Shown here in pieces: positions 1 to 8,287 of a stretch of 64,000 nt of DNA (position 1 is its first letter; each line of letters starts with the position of its first letter). The notes beneath the pieces were generated by a model. The model made no database searches, had not been told where the DNA came from, and saw nothing but the letters and a program-made list of their open reading frames with translations. The translations under genes were made by a program, and so were the position numbers. Source of the stretch: Agrobacterium albertimagni AOL15 (lineage in GTDB: Bacteria; Pseudomonadota; Alphaproteobacteria; Rhizobiales; Rhizobiaceae); assembly GCF_000300855.1 (NCBI RefSeq), contig NZ_ALJF01000010.1, positions 372,001-436,000 on the forward strand, in the 5' to 3' direction.

Positions 1-378
1 GTTGGCCAGTCGCGGATGCAGCTGGTCATGCCCGACATCGATCGCCGTCACATGGGCGGCACCGCGCTTCAACAGCACCTCGGTGAAACCACCGGTAGAG
101 GCGCCGACATCCAGGCAGTGACAGCCCTCGGGCGAGAGGTTGAAATGGTCGAGCGCAGCCTCGAGTTTGAGCGCCGCGCGCGACACGTAATCCTGTGCCG
201 GATCGTCGATATCGAACTGGTGCGTGGCGGCAAAGACAAGGCTGGGTTTCGACACCACCTTGCCGTCCACCTTCACCGTGCCACGCTGGATGGCGTCACG
301 GGAGCGGGAGCGGCTGGCGAAAAGGCCGAGGGCGACCAGGAGCTGGTCGAGGCGCTGGGGTTCTGGGAGCTTCTTCAT
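1..378 (-). CDS. tlyA: TlyA family rRNA methyltransferase, 5' part (partial)
   Basis: The gene starts at an ATG (complement of 376-378) and runs off the left edge, so only the first 126 residues are seen. Residues about 8-65 form an S4 RNA-binding domain, with the family start RLDQLLVALGL and the basic patch SRSRDAIQRG. Residues 89-103 (CLDVGASTGGFTEVLL) are the SAM-binding motif I of an FtsJ/TlyA-type methyltransferase, followed by AIDVGHDQL (motif II region). TlyA proteins 2'-O-methylate cytidines of 16S and 23S rRNA. The older label hemolysin is not supported by anything here. In related rhizobia I recall tlyA next to dxs; here it lies 14 kb away. Confidence 0.9.
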   Translation of the reverse strand, partial: MKKLPEPQRLDQLLVALGLFASRSRSRDAIQRGTVKVDGKVVSKPSLVFAATHQFDIDDPAQDYVSRAALKLEAALDHFNLSPEGCHCLDVGASTGGFTEVLLKRGAAHVTAIDVGHDQLHPRLAN

Positions 379-692
379 GCCCCGTCAATGCGGTGAGATG
401 CGCCGCCGCGCAAGTCTTTTTCGCGCGATTCTCTCCTGCCGCACCGGCGGCGCCGGCAGGGAGTTGCGATTTTCGCCCGATGATCCATTCAAGGTTTTAT
501 TAGCGATGCGTTAAGCAATTGATTCTAATGTTCACTGGCCGGCGCGATGCGATCCTCCCTCCCAAGCAGCGTGCTCCGACACAAGACTGCAGGCCCTCCT
601 CCTCCTTCTGGCCGGCAGGAATAGAAGCCCCCCGGTTTCGGGCCCGGGGGGCTTCATTTGTTTTGGGGCTTTCGATGGGGTGCCCAAGGGCG
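379..692. other. Intergenic region between tlyA and the thioesterase gene
   Basis: 314 bp without a convincing gene. It must hold the leftward tlyA promoter and 5' UTR, and the 3' end of the leftward thioesterase transcript. A small hairpin (CCTGCCG at 435-441 with CGGCAGG at 454-460) lies in the probable tlyA leader. The strong terminator at 624-655 is listed separately. Possible reading frames across this stretch lack plausible starts and family resemblance. Confidence 0.5.
624..655 (-). terminator. Rho-independent terminator of the thioesterase gene
   Basis: A perfect 12-bp stem pairs GAAGCCCCCCGG (624-635) with CCGGGGGGCTTC (644-655). It lies 37 bp beyond the leftward stop codon at 693. 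The nearest gene to the left points away, so the hairpin most likely ends the thioesterase transcript. The U-tract on that strand is poor (TATTCC), so efficiency is uncertain. Confidence 0.65.
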
Positions 693-1094
693 TCAGGGCA
701 CGTAGCGATACAGCCAGTCGCGAATGTCTTCGGGAAGCGCGACGGGTTCGCCGGTCTCCGGCTGCCTGGCCGTCCAGGTGATGTCGACCTCGGCGATGGT
801 CTGTCCGTCCTTTTCCATCGCGACTTCGAAACCGACGGATTTGCCGCCGATCTTGTCGACCTGCACGGTCATGCGCACCTCATCCTCCGCTCTGAGCGGC
901 TGATGCAGGCGGACCTCGAACTTCGTTGGGCTGTAATGCGGCTCGTCTTCGAGTGGTGGGCGATAGCGCCAGAAATGGCGCACCGCCTCTTCGGCATGGA
1001 TGACATAGGCGGCCGCGCGCATCTCACCGGTCGGACCGATGTCGCGATAGGCGACAGCCAGTGCGCTCACCTCCACCCGTTCCGTCTCGTCCAT
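693..1094 (-). CDS. Acyl-CoA thioesterase, hotdog fold (4HBT family)
   Basis: 133 residues. The start MDETERVEV (complement of 1092-1094) fits the usual 130-150 residue length; longer in-frame extensions lack family similarity. A single hotdog domain covers most of the chain, with a central helix-like stretch (EEAVRHFWRY) followed by strands around KFEVRLHQPL and VRMTVQVDKIGGKSVGFEVAM, as in 4-hydroxybenzoyl-CoA/YbgC-type thioesterases and fluoroacetyl-CoA-like relatives. The expected reaction is hydrolysis of a small acyl-CoA; the substrate cannot be predicted. It is transcribed away from the HDAC-like gene and is probably monocistronic. Confidence 0.7.
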   Translation of the reverse strand: MDETERVEVSALAVAYRDIGPTGEMRAAAYVIHAEEAVRHFWRYRPPLEDEPHYSPTKFEVRLHQPLRAEDEVRMTVQVDKIGGKSVGFEVAMEKDGQTIAEVDITWTARQPETGEPVALPEDIRDWLYRYVP

Positions 1095-1273
1095 GCAGAT
1101 CTCCCGATGCGTTCCTGTGTTAGCGGCATCTAACGGCATAGGGACGGGCTTCACAAGCACCGAGCGCGGCAGACACCCGCACGCTGCCCTGCAAGGGCTG
1201 GGTAAAACCCGGATCTGTGGTGGAAGATGGCGGGCCGTCGCATTATCTTCTGCACAACCCCGGAAGGATGCCC

Positions 1274-2209
1274 ATGGCCACCCGTCTCTACGAGAACCCG
1301 ATTTTCCTTGAACACAACACACCGGAAGGCCACCCCGAACGGGCCGATCGGCTGCGCTCGCTCAACATCGCGCTGGAACATCCGAACTTCGCCCGGCTGG
1401 AGCGGATCGAGGCGACACAGGCCAACGAGGATATGGTCACACTCGCCCATCCCGAGGAGCATCTCTTCGCCGTCATGCGCGAGATCCCGGAGGAGGACGA
1501 TCGCATCAACCAGCTGGAGGCCGACACCTACGCCTCGCAGAAGAGCCTGCAGGTCGCGCTGACCGCGATCGGCGGCGCGATATCAGCCGTCGACGACGTG
1601 ATGACCGGCAAGGCCGACAATGCCTTCGTCGCCGGCCGTCCGCCCGGCCACCATGCGGAAAAATCGAAAGCCATGGGCTTCTGCCTGTTCAACACGGTCG
1701 CCATCGCCGCCCGCCATGTGCAGAAGACCTATGGCGTCGAGCGCGTCGCGATCGTCGACTGGGACGTGCACCACGGCAACGGCACCCAGGACATCTTCTG
1801 GGACGACCCGTCGGTGCTCTTCTGCTCAACCCACCAGATGCCGCTCTATCCCTACAGTGGTGCCAAGGACGAGACGGGCCAGCATCGTAACATCGTCAAT
1901 GCGCCGCTCTCGCCGAATGTCGGCTCGGACCATTTCCGCGAGGCCTTCAAGAGCCGCGTCCTGCCGGCACTCCACGATTTTTCGCCTGACTTCATCCTGA
2001 TCTCCGCCGGCTTCGACGCCCATCACCGCGATCCGCTGGCCCAGATCAATCTCGTCGGCGAGGATTTCGACTGGGCGACGGGAAGGCTCCTGGAAGTCGC
2101 CGACCGTTTCGCCCATAACCGGGTCGTCAGCCTGCTCGAAGGCGGCTATGATCTCGAAGGTCTGGCCGAATCGGCCGGCCTGCACATCTTGAGACTGATG
2201 AAGGGTTGA
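1274..2209 (+). CDS. Histone deacetylase family deacetylase (acetylpolyamine aminohydrolase-like)
   Basis: 311 residues, chosen from the ATG at 1274 because GGAAGG (1262-1267) sits six bases upstream. It is a zinc-dependent arginase/deacetylase-fold enzyme. Visible hallmarks are the paired active-site histidines in GHHAE (126-127), the zinc ligands in DWDVHHGNG (Asp164, His166) and in AGFDAH (Asp248), and the transition-state tyrosine in EGGYD (Tyr292). Bacterial members remove acetyl groups from polyamines, other small amines or proteins; the substrate here is unknown. The stop is followed two bases later by the xseB start, so the two genes are translationally close and probably form one operon. 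Confidence 0.88.
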   Translation: MATRLYENPIFLEHNTPEGHPERADRLRSLNIALEHPNFARLERIEATQANEDMVTLAHPEEHLFAVMREIPEEDDRINQLEADTYASQKSLQVALTAIGGAISAVDDVMTGKADNAFVAGRPPGHHAEKSKAMGFCLFNTVAIAARHVQKTYGVERVAIVDWDVHHGNGTQDIFWDDPSVLFCSTHQMPLYPYSGAKDETGQHRNIVNAPLSPNVGSDHFREAFKSRVLPALHDFSPDFILISAGFDAHHRDPLAQINLVGEDFDWATGRLLEVADRFAHNRVVSLLEGGYDLEGLAESAGLHILRLMKG

Positions 2210-2211
2210 GT

Positions 2212-2463
2212 ATGTCCGACGCCGTAACCGCCGATCTCACCGGCTATTCCTTCGAAAAGGCCGTGGCCGAGCTCGAAAGCATCGTTGCCCGCCTCGAACG
2301 CGGAGACGTGGCGCTCGACGAATCCATCGCCATCTACGAGCGCGGCGAACTCCTGAAGAAGCATTGCGAGCAGCTCTTGTCCGCTGCCGAAAACCGCATC
2401 GAAAAGATCCGCCTCGACCGCGCCGGCAAGCCGACCGGCGTCGAGCCGCTCGACGGCGCCTGA
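2212..2463 (+). CDS. xseB: Exodeoxyribonuclease VII small subunit
   Basis: 83 residues, starting at the ATG preceded by AAGGG (2201-2205) inside the end of the HDAC-like gene. It matches XseB throughout: [27 protein letters not shown] is the family signature helix, followed by a second helix ending near [14 protein letters not shown]. XseB subunits bind the XseA catalytic subunit to form the exonuclease VII that degrades single-stranded DNA. In relatives I recall dxs lying directly downstream of this pair; here terC follows in the opposite direction and dxs is 12 kb further on. Confidence 0.95.
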   Translation: MSDAVTADLTGYSFEKAVAELESIVARLERGDVALDESIAIYERGELLKKHCEQLLSAAENRIEKIRLDRAGKPTGVEPLDGA

Positions 2464-2510
2464 TCGGCTCAGCGGCATTGCCGCTTGGTTTTTAACGCGT
2501 TCCATCAAAT

Positions 2511-2538
2511 ACAAATGGCCCCGCGAGGGGCCATTTGT
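2511..2538. terminator. Bidirectional terminator between xseB and terC
   Basis: A perfect 12-bp stem (ACAAATGGCCCC at 2511-2522 with GGGGCCATTTGT at 2527-2538) around a GCGA tetraloop, followed by CGTTTTCG on the plus strand. It lies between the convergent xseB and terC stops and can serve both. Confidence 0.85.
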
Positions 2539-2563
2539 CGTTTTCGATGTCCAGATGCCGGGT

Positions 2564-3577
2564 TTACTCGGCCGGGTTCCGCGCTTCGACAGCCTTGGTC
2601 TCTGCCTGCTGCGCACCGCTCCCGGTCTTCCAAAGCGAATAGCCAACGCCCACGCCGAGGATGAGGAAGGTGATGCCGAGCGACCACTCCGGCGGGAACT
2701 TCTCCCAGCCCATGCCCCAGGCGATGAAGATCTTCGAGCCGATGAACATCAGCAGCACCGACAGAGCGTACTTGAGATAAGCGAAGCGGTGCAGGATGGC
2801 ATCCAGCGCGAAATAGAGGGCTCGCAGACCCAGGATCGCGAAGATGTTTGAGGTATAGACGATGTACGGATCGGTGGTGATGGTGAAGACAGCTGGCACC
2901 GAGTCGACCGCAAAGACGAGGTCGGCGATCTCGATCGTCACCAGCGCCAGCAGGAGAGGGGTCGCAAAACGGCGGATCTCGCCCGTCACCGGATCCGGCT
3001 TCTTTACCACGAAGGCGTGGCCATTTATCTCTTCCGTCACGTTCATCCGCCGCTTGAGGAAGCGGATCAGGGCATTGTCCTCGATCTTGTGCTCCTTCTC
3101 GGCGACGAAGAGCATCTTGACGCCCGTCAGGATCAGGAAGCCGGCGAAGAAGTAGAGCACCCAGTGATACTGGTCGACGATCGTGGCACCGAGCCCGATC
3201 ATGATGCCGCGCAGCACGATGACCCCGAGGATACCCCAGAACAGCACCCGGTGCTGGTACTCGCGCGGGATGGCGAAGAAGCTGAATATCAGCGCGATGA
3301 CGAAGATATTGTCCATCGCCAGCGTCTTTTCGACAACGAAGGCGGTCAGATACTGGGCGGTCGCGGTCGTATCCATCTGCCAGTAGATGAAGCCGGAGAA
3401 GGCGAGGCCCAGCGTGATGTACATGGCCGAAAGCTTCAGGCTCTCGGCGATGCCGATTTCATGGTCGTCCTTGTTGAGAACGCCAAGGTCAAAGGCAAGA
3501 AGTGCCACGACCAGCAGGATGAACAGCAACCACATCCAGAGTGGCTTGCCGAGAAACAGAATGAGCAGGAGTTCCAA
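2564..3577 (-). CDS. TerC/Alx family integral membrane protein
   Basis: 337 residues with about nine hydrophobic segments and an acidic, weakly conserved C-terminus. The TerC signatures are the membrane-embedded acidic residues in ALLAFDLGVLN (about 25-35), TLAMDNIFVIALIF (about 86-99) and LVFAVDSVPAVF (about 215-226). Members include E. coli Alx and are linked to manganese/metal export at the membrane and to tellurite resistance. The start is a TTG preceded by AGAGGTC with six-base spacing; no nearer ATG has a ribosome site. A roughly 200-nt structured leader precedes it, suggesting post-transcriptional control. The gene is monocistronic and ends at the shared terminator with xseB. Confidence 0.88.
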   Translation of the reverse strand: MELLLILFLGKPLWMWLLFILLVVALLAFDLGVLNKDDHEIGIAESLKLSAMYITLGLAFSGFIYWQMDTTATAQYLTAFVVEKTLAMDNIFVIALIFSFFAIPREYQHRVLFWGILGVIVLRGIMIGLGATIVDQYHWVLYFFAGFLILTGVKMLFVAEKEHKIEDNALIRFLKRRMNVTEEINGHAFVVKKPDPVTGEIRRFATPLLLALVTIEIADLVFAVDSVPAVFTITTDPYIVYTSNIFAILGLRALYFALDAILHRFAYLKYALSVLLMFIGSKIFIAWGMGWEKFPPEWSLGITFLILGVGVGYSLWKTGSGAQQAETKAVEARNPAE

Positions 3578-3780
3578 TTGTATGACCTCTGTTGCATTGA
3601 TCCGGCTCGATGCAACGCGCGCACGGTCTCAGCTTTAGAGAGGTCCGGTCCGGGCATGGCATCGAGCGTGCTCGATGCGGTCCGACATCACGAGGATAAT
3701 CCGTCGTCAGAGGGGCCCGGTCCGCGGGAGCGGAGATGGGGGGCTGACACGGGGAGTTCAAGCCCCGTGACGAGATAAAA
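3578..3780 (-). promoter_or_regulatory. Structured 5' leader of terC, candidate riboswitch or translational switch
   Basis: About 200 nt with no gene, read leftward into terC. In mRNA order it shows: a 7-bp hairpin CACGGGG/CCCCGTG (3769-3748); a GTCAG/CTGAC closing stem around a CCGC-TCCC-GCGG hairpin; a 9-bp perfect hairpin GCATCGAGC-AC-GCTCGATGC (3678-3659); a GACCTCT element (3645-3639); and a TTGCAT/ATGCAA hairpin (3615-3592) just before the Shine-Dalgarno AGAGGTC (3590-3584). GCATCGAGC occurs again at 3613-3605, so the arm GCTCGATGC can pair with either copy. GACCTCT is exactly complementary to the Shine-Dalgarno. I could not match it to the yybP-ykoY manganese riboswitch consensus. Confidence 0.55.
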
Positions 3781-3836
3781 ACACAGGAATGCCATAATTG
3801 GGCATGCTCGCTGGTCAGCGAGAGTGCTGGAAGCGA

Positions 3837-4748
3837 TCAGCTCCTCGCTCTGAGCGCCCCAGCCACCCGATGGATATGCTCCGCCCCGATCCCGCAGCAG
3901 CCGCCGATCATCGTGGCGCCTGCCTCGGCCCAGTCGCAGGCGAAGCGGGAGTAGGCGTCGCCGGTGAGGTCCTGGCGTGTGTCGTGCAGCCCTTCATTCG
4001 CGGCCTTGTCGTCGGTGTCCGTCTCGAAGGCATTGGCATAAACGCCGATCTTCAGCGTCACACCCTTTTCTGCAAACACGGCCGCTGCCGTTTCGACGGC
4101 CTTCTTCATCACCTCGGGCTTGGCGCAGTTGAAGAGCAGCGCTTGAGCACCCGAACCGGCAGCCCATTCGGCCGCCGCGCGCACGGTCTCGCCCGAGCGC
4201 AGCTTCGGTTCGCCACCGGCAATCTGGGCGGCATCGTCGGCCAGCGTAAACGAGATCCAGAAGGGCTTCGGCTGTGCCTGGATCGCCTTGCGCACGGCCT
4301 CGCCCTCGGCAATCAGGCTGAGCGTTTCGCCGAGCCAGACATCGACATGGGGGCTAAGGTTCTCGACCAGCACCTTCAGATAATCCTGCACAGTTGACGG
4401 GTCGAAATTTTCCGGCTCATAGGAGCCGAAGATCGGCGGCAGCGAGCCGGCGACCACCACCTTGCGGCCCGCAGAATCTGCAGCCTCGCGTGCCAGTCTG
4501 CCGGAGAGCGCGATCAGCGCCGGACCTTCCGCCTGGAACCGCTCTTCGCCGATATGGAAGGGCACCAGCGCATAGGAATTGGTGGTGACGACATCGGCGC
4601 CGGCGGCAATGAATTCCGCATGCACCTGGCGTACGATATCGGGGCTGTTCATCAGCGCCAGCGCCGACCATTCTGGCTGCTTCAGTTCCGCGCCGAGACG
4701 CAGGAGTTCGCGGCTCATGCCGCCGTCGAGGATCAGTGTGTCAGCCAT
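3837..4748 (-). CDS. Homocysteine S-methyltransferase family protein (MmuM-like)
   Basis: 303 residues from ATG (complement of 4746-4748). It is a TIM-barrel zinc methyltransferase: LILDGGMSRELLRLG at the N-terminus, TTNSYA near residue 55, and the three zinc cysteines at Cys208 (FNCAKPE) and Cys284-Cys285 (IGGCCGIGAEHI). Enzymes of this type methylate homocysteine to methionine with S-methylmethionine or a betaine as donor. It is the last gene of a leftward run: ABC ATPase, binding protein, two permeases, PLP enzyme, this gene. The 23-base gap to the PLP enzyme supports co-transcription. The context suggests salvage of an imported sulfur amino acid. Confidence 0.85.
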   Translation of the reverse strand: MADTLILDGGMSRELLRLGAELKQPEWSALALMNSPDIVRQVHAEFIAAGADVVTTNSYALVPFHIGEERFQAEGPALIALSGRLAREAADSAGRKVVVAGSLPPIFGSYEPENFDPSTVQDYLKVLVENLSPHVDVWLGETLSLIAEGEAVRKAIQAQPKPFWISFTLADDAAQIAGGEPKLRSGETVRAAAEWAAGSGAQALLFNCAKPEVMKKAVETAAAVFAEKGVTLKIGVYANAFETDTDDKAANEGLHDTRQDLTGDAYSRFACDWAEAGATMIGGCCGIGAEHIHRVAGALRARS

Positions 4749-4771
4749 GGAAAGGTCTCCGTCAGATACGG

Positions 4772-6004
4772 TCAAGGGGTAAGCGCCTGATCGAGATCGG
4801 CGATGATATCGCCTGTGGTCTCGAGGCCGATCGACAGGCGGAAGAGCCCGTCGCCGGCATAGGCGTGGTAATCGGTCAGGGCTTCGCCGGTCAGGCAGAA
4901 GGTGGAGGTCATCATCTCCTCGGTATCGAGCAACACCACGAGGCTGCGCTGGTGACCGAGCGAAAAGGCATAGTGGACAACACGTAGACGTGTCGCGAGC
5001 CGCTCTGCGGCGGCTTTCGGGTTGCGCGTGCGAAACGCAATCATGCCGCCGAACACATCCATCTGGCGCTTGGCGAGATCATGCTGCGGGTGGGAGCTCA
5101 GACCCGGATAGATCACACGCTCGACCTCTGGATGCCCTTCCAGGAAGGTTGCGACCGCAAGGGCGCTCTCGGATGCCATACGCAGGCGCGGATAAAGCGT
5201 GTCTATGCCACGCATGATCAGCCAGGCCGACTGGGCCGCAAGCGACGCTCCGAGATAGACGCCGGCGCGGCCCCTGATACGGGCAATCAGTTCCTTGCGT
5301 CCGATCACGGCCCCGCCCAGCACGTCGCCATGGCCATTGATGAACTTGGTCAGCGAATGGATGACGAGATCGACGCCGAGCGACAGCGGCCGTGTGGCAA
5401 CCGGTGTGGCAAAGGTGGAATCGACCGAGATCAGCGCGCCATGATTATGGGCAATGGCCGCCAGCGCCTCGAGATCGACAATGCGCAGGATCGGATTGAC
5501 GGGGCTCTCGCAATGAACAAGCCGCGTGTTCGGCCGCATCGCTGCCTCGACGAGATCAAGCCGCGCCATATTCACCGGCGTTACCTCGATGCCGAAATCC
5601 GGCAGCACCCGCTGCGTGAGTTCCACGGCGCCCGCGTAGCAGACATCCGAGACGACGAGATGGTCGCCGGCCTTGAGGAAGGTGAAGAGCGTGCCGGCAA
5701 TCGCCGCCATGCCGGTGGCTGTTGCCAGCGCCTCCTCGGCGCGTTCGAGGGCTGCCAGCCGCTGTTCCAGCTGCCGCACGGTCGGGTTCGTCCAGCGGGC
5801 ATAGAGATAGGGCAGATCGGCGAGATCAGCGACGCCATCGGCGGAGAAGGCACCATCGCCCGGCATCAGGGCATTGTTGACGGACATCGAGACATTGGGC
5901 GCAATCGCCCCGGTCGCCGGATCGATCAACAGGCCGACATCGAGTGCCCGGGTTTCAGGCCCGGCAGACGCGGGCAGGGGATGGGTCACGAAGGTTTTCG
6001 TCAT
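4772..6004 (-). CDS. Cys/Met metabolism PLP-dependent enzyme (gamma-lyase/gamma-synthase family)
   Basis: 410 residues from an ATG preceded by GAAAGGGAA. It is a fold-type I enzyme of the MetB/MetC/MGL family: the YARWTNPT phosphate-binding segment from the neighbouring subunit (about 68-75), the ring-stacking Tyr123 in VCYAGAVEL, Asp195 in SVDSTFATP pairing with the pyridine nitrogen, and the Schiff-base lysine Lys220 in SLTKFINGHGD. The cysteine typical of methionine gamma-lyase after the stacking tyrosine is not evident. Cystathionine gamma-lyase, cystathionine gamma-synthase and a general C-S lyase remain possible. Its location between an amino-acid importer and a homocysteine methyltransferase points to sulfur amino acid use. 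Confidence 0.85.
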   Translation of the reverse strand: MTKTFVTHPLPASAGPETRALDVGLLIDPATGAIAPNVSMSVNNALMPGDGAFSADGVADLADLPYLYARWTNPTVRQLEQRLAALERAEEALATATGMAAIAGTLFTFLKAGDHLVVSDVCYAGAVELTQRVLPDFGIEVTPVNMARLDLVEAAMRPNTRLVHCESPVNPILRIVDLEALAAIAHNHGALISVDSTFATPVATRPLSLGVDLVIHSLTKFINGHGDVLGGAVIGRKELIARIRGRAGVYLGASLAAQSAWLIMRGIDTLYPRLRMASESALAVATFLEGHPEVERVIYPGLSSHPQHDLAKRQMDVFGGMIAFRTRNPKAAAERLATRLRVVHYAFSLGHQRSLVVLLDTEEMMTSTFCLTGEALTDYHAYAGDGLFRLSIGLETTGDIIADLDQALTP

Positions 6005-6026
6005 GGCATTTCCCTTTCGGGCCGCC

Positions 6027-6716
6027 TCAGCGGCGGATCGGCACCTGGGCCTCGACAATGCCGAAGGCACGGGTGATGAGCGCAGTGAGCGCGACATAAA
6101 AGAGGGTGACGACGAGCAGCGGCTCGTAGACGAGGAGCGTGTCCTGGCGAACCTTGAAGGCGGCCGCGTAGAGATCCATGACCGTCACGGTAAAGGCCAG
6201 CGGCGTGGCTTTCAGCTGCAGCACGATTTCGCCGGCAATCGTCGGCAGTGCCGTGCGGATCGCGCGGGGCAACCAGATACGCCGTGTGAGCTGCCACTGG
6301 CTCATCCCGAGCGAGCGTCCGGCTTCGAGTTCGCCCTTCGGCACGGACAAGAGCGCACCGCGCAGCACTTCCGACTGATAGGCGGCAAAGTTGAGCGTGA
6401 AGGAGACGGCTGCGAAGAAGAAGCCTTCGCGCAGGATCGGCCAGAGGAAGCTCTGGCGAAGTCCCGGCACCAACGGTAGTAGCGAGCCCACGCCGTAATA
6501 AAGGAGCCAGAGCTGGATCAGCAGTGGCGTCCCGCGAAAAACCGTCGAATAACCAAGCGAGAGATTGCGGATGACAGGCCCGCCGCTCACCCGTGCAAAG
6601 GCAAGGCCAACGGCCAGCACGAAGCCGATGCTCACCGAAATCACCAGGAGGGCCACGGTCTGCACGGCGCCGTCGATCAGCAGCGGCCAATATTTCGCGA
6701 TCCATTCGAAATTCAT
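6027..6716 (-). CDS. Polar amino acid ABC transporter permease
   Basis: 229 residues with about five transmembrane segments. It is a HisM/HisQ-type inner-membrane subunit: the TVFRGTPLLIQLWLLYYG motif of this family lies near residues 58-75, and the EAA loop that docks on the ATPase is GELEAGRSLGMSQWQLTRRIWLP (near residues 128-150). It pairs with the adjacent permease (6729-7454), the binding protein and the ATPase. The next gene, for the PLP enzyme, starts 22 bases on, consistent with one transcript. Confidence 0.9.
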   Translation of the reverse strand: MNFEWIAKYWPLLIDGAVQTVALLVISVSIGFVLAVGLAFARVSGGPVIRNLSLGYSTVFRGTPLLIQLWLLYYGVGSLLPLVPGLRQSFLWPILREGFFFAAVSFTLNFAAYQSEVLRGALLSVPKGELEAGRSLGMSQWQLTRRIWLPRAIRTALPTIAGEIVLQLKATPLAFTVTVMDLYAAAFKVRQDTLLVYEPLLVVTLFYVALTALITRAFGIVEAQVPIRR

Positions 6717-6728
6717 CTAACGTCTCCC

Positions 6729-7454
6729 TCAATGCGCCGGCTTCTGGCCCCGGCGCACGCGGCGCTCGATGCCATGGAAGACGAGGTTGGAGAGAAGGGT
6801 GATGACCAGATAGAGAACGGCCGCTGCGAGGAAAAACAGGAAATACTGCTTGGTATTGGCACCCGCGAGACGCGTGGTCAGTGCCAGTTCCTGATAGCCG
6901 ACCACGGCAACGAGCGCGCTGTCCTTGGTGACCGACATCCAGAGATTGGCCATGCCGGGCAGGGCGTTTGGAAGCAGTGCCGGCAGCGTCACCCGGCGAA
7001 AGCGCAGAAGCGGCGACATGCCGAAGGCCCGCGCCGCCTCGAGCTGACCTGTCGGGATCGCCAGGATCGCGCCGCGCAGCACCTCGGTCATGTAAGCGCC
7101 CTGCACGAAGCCGAGCACGGCGACGGCGGCAATGAACCCATTGACCTCGACCGGCGGCAAGCCGAAGGCCATCAGCAGCCGGTTCAGGCCGTCGGTCCCG
7201 GCATAATAGAGCCCGACGATCAGGATCAGCTCGGGCACCGCCCGGATGACAGAGGTATAGCCCTTGAGGATCAGCCCGACCGGTCGGTTGCCGGAAAGCT
7301 TGCCGAGCGCCCCTAAGAGACCGATGACGAGGCCGATCGCATATGCGCAGGCCGAGATGGCGACGGTGGTCGCAGCACCTGTCAACAGCGCGCCGCCCCA
7401 ACCCGGAGGCTGAAGCGCCAGCAATTGCCATGCCGTCATCGATCCCGTCGCCAT
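6729..7454 (-). CDS. Polar amino acid ABC transporter permease
   Basis: 241 residues, hydrophobic, with the HisQ-type segment TSVIRAVPELILIVGLYYAG (about 68-87) and the ATPase-docking EAA loop GQLEAARAFGMSPLLRFRRVTLP (about 136-158). The start MATGSMTAW lies 21 bases from the binding-protein stop. It forms the membrane heterodimer with the permease just downstream. Substrate specificity cannot be read from this subunit. Confidence 0.9.
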   Translation of the reverse strand: MATGSMTAWQLLALQPPGWGGALLTGAATTVAISACAYAIGLVIGLLGALGKLSGNRPVGLILKGYTSVIRAVPELILIVGLYYAGTDGLNRLLMAFGLPPVEVNGFIAAVAVLGFVQGAYMTEVLRGAILAIPTGQLEAARAFGMSPLLRFRRVTLPALLPNALPGMANLWMSVTKDSALVAVVGYQELALTTRLAGANTKQYFLFFLAAAVLYLVITLLSNLVFHGIERRVRRGQKPAH

Positions 7455-7475
7455 CTCGTCTGCGATCCCTGCCGA

Positions 7476-8246
7476 TTACTGGCCGTAGACGTCGAAGGTG
7501 AAGTAGGCCTTCGTGATCTCGTCATACTTGCCCGAGGCACGCACCGCGGCGATCGCCGCATTCAGCTTGGCCTTCAGCTCTGTGTCTTCCTTGCGCAGCC
7601 CGCCGCCGATGCCGGTGCCGAGAACGGACGGATCAGCCGCCACATCGCCCATGTCGGCGCAGCAATCCTTGCCGAAATCGGTCTTGAGGAAGTCGGCGAG
7701 CGGGATGGCGTCGCCGAGGACATAGTCGATGCGGCCGGCGGAGAGATCCTGGAAAGCCTCGTCGAGGGTAGCGTAGGTCTGCTCCTCGGCCTTGTCGGCG
7801 AAGTGCTTGGCATAATAGGCCGACTGCACGGTCGAGACCTGGATGCCGATCGTCTTGCCCTCGACGGCCTCAGGCGTCGCACCCGGGGTTGCATCCTTCG
7901 GGCCGATCAGCTTGCTCGGCGTGTTGTAGTATTTGTCGGTAAAGTCGATGGTCTTCAGCCGCTCCTCGGTGATCGACATCGACGACCAGATGACGTCGAA
8001 CTTCTTCGTCTGCAGCGCCGGGATCAGCCCGTCCCAGGAAACGTCGACAACCGAGCAGGTCTCCTTCATTTCTTCGCAGACGGCGTTCATCAGATCGATT
8101 TCCCAGCCCTTCCAAGTGCCCGAAGCATCCTTGGCGAAGAAGGGCGGATAGGCCTCGTTCATGATGCCGAAGCGGACTTCGGCCTGGGCGGTGACCGCGG
8201 TTGCCGCAAAGGCTGCACCGGCGAGCAGAAGGGAGATCATTTTCAT
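7476..8246 (-). CDS. Periplasmic amino acid-binding protein of the ABC transporter
   Basis: 256 residues from MKMISLLL, preceded by GGGGAAAA; the first 22 residues are a signal peptide ending AQAEV. It is a family 3 solute-binding protein (PBPb fold): RFGIMNEAYPPFF, WKGWEIDLMNAVCEEM, VIWSSMSITEERLKTIDFTDKYY and GKTIGIQVSTVQ are the usual ligand-site stretches. Arg in the TEER segment and Asp in the YVLGDA segment match the alpha-carboxylate/alpha-amino clamp of LAO/HisJ-type proteins. A basic-amino-acid-like binder is therefore possible, but the downstream methionine-salvage enzymes suggest a sulfur amino acid. Confidence 0.88.
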   Translation of the reverse strand: MKMISLLLAGAAFAATAVTAQAEVRFGIMNEAYPPFFAKDASGTWKGWEIDLMNAVCEEMKETCSVVDVSWDGLIPALQTKKFDVIWSSMSITEERLKTIDFTDKYYNTPSKLIGPKDATPGATPEAVEGKTIGIQVSTVQSAYYAKHFADKAEEQTYATLDEAFQDLSAGRIDYVLGDAIPLADFLKTDFGKDCCADMGDVAADPSVLGTGIGGGLRKEDTELKAKLNAAIAAVRASGKYDEITKAYFTFDVYGQ

Positions 8247-8287
8247 CGTCGTTTTCCCCGATTGGTTTGATGGTTCTGGATTTGTGT

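Noticed and set aside
492..515. CtrA-type TTAA-N7-TTAA site near the tlyA promoter
   Set aside because: Only one half fits (TTAG in place of TTAA), which is expected by chance.
3578..3780. yybP-ykoY manganese riboswitch upstream of terC
   Set aside because: The genomic context fits, but the conserved loop sequences of that class are not seen; only a generic structured-leader call is supported.
3789..3806. Terminator after the homocysteine methyltransferase gene
   Set aside because: ATGCC/GGCAT gives only five pairs, and the T-run is eight bases further on; not strong enough to list.
6001..7431. A 476-residue frame overlapping both ABC permeases on the same strand
   Set aside because: It is an off-frame shadow with Arg/Ala-rich composition; the two permease frames carry clear family motifs.
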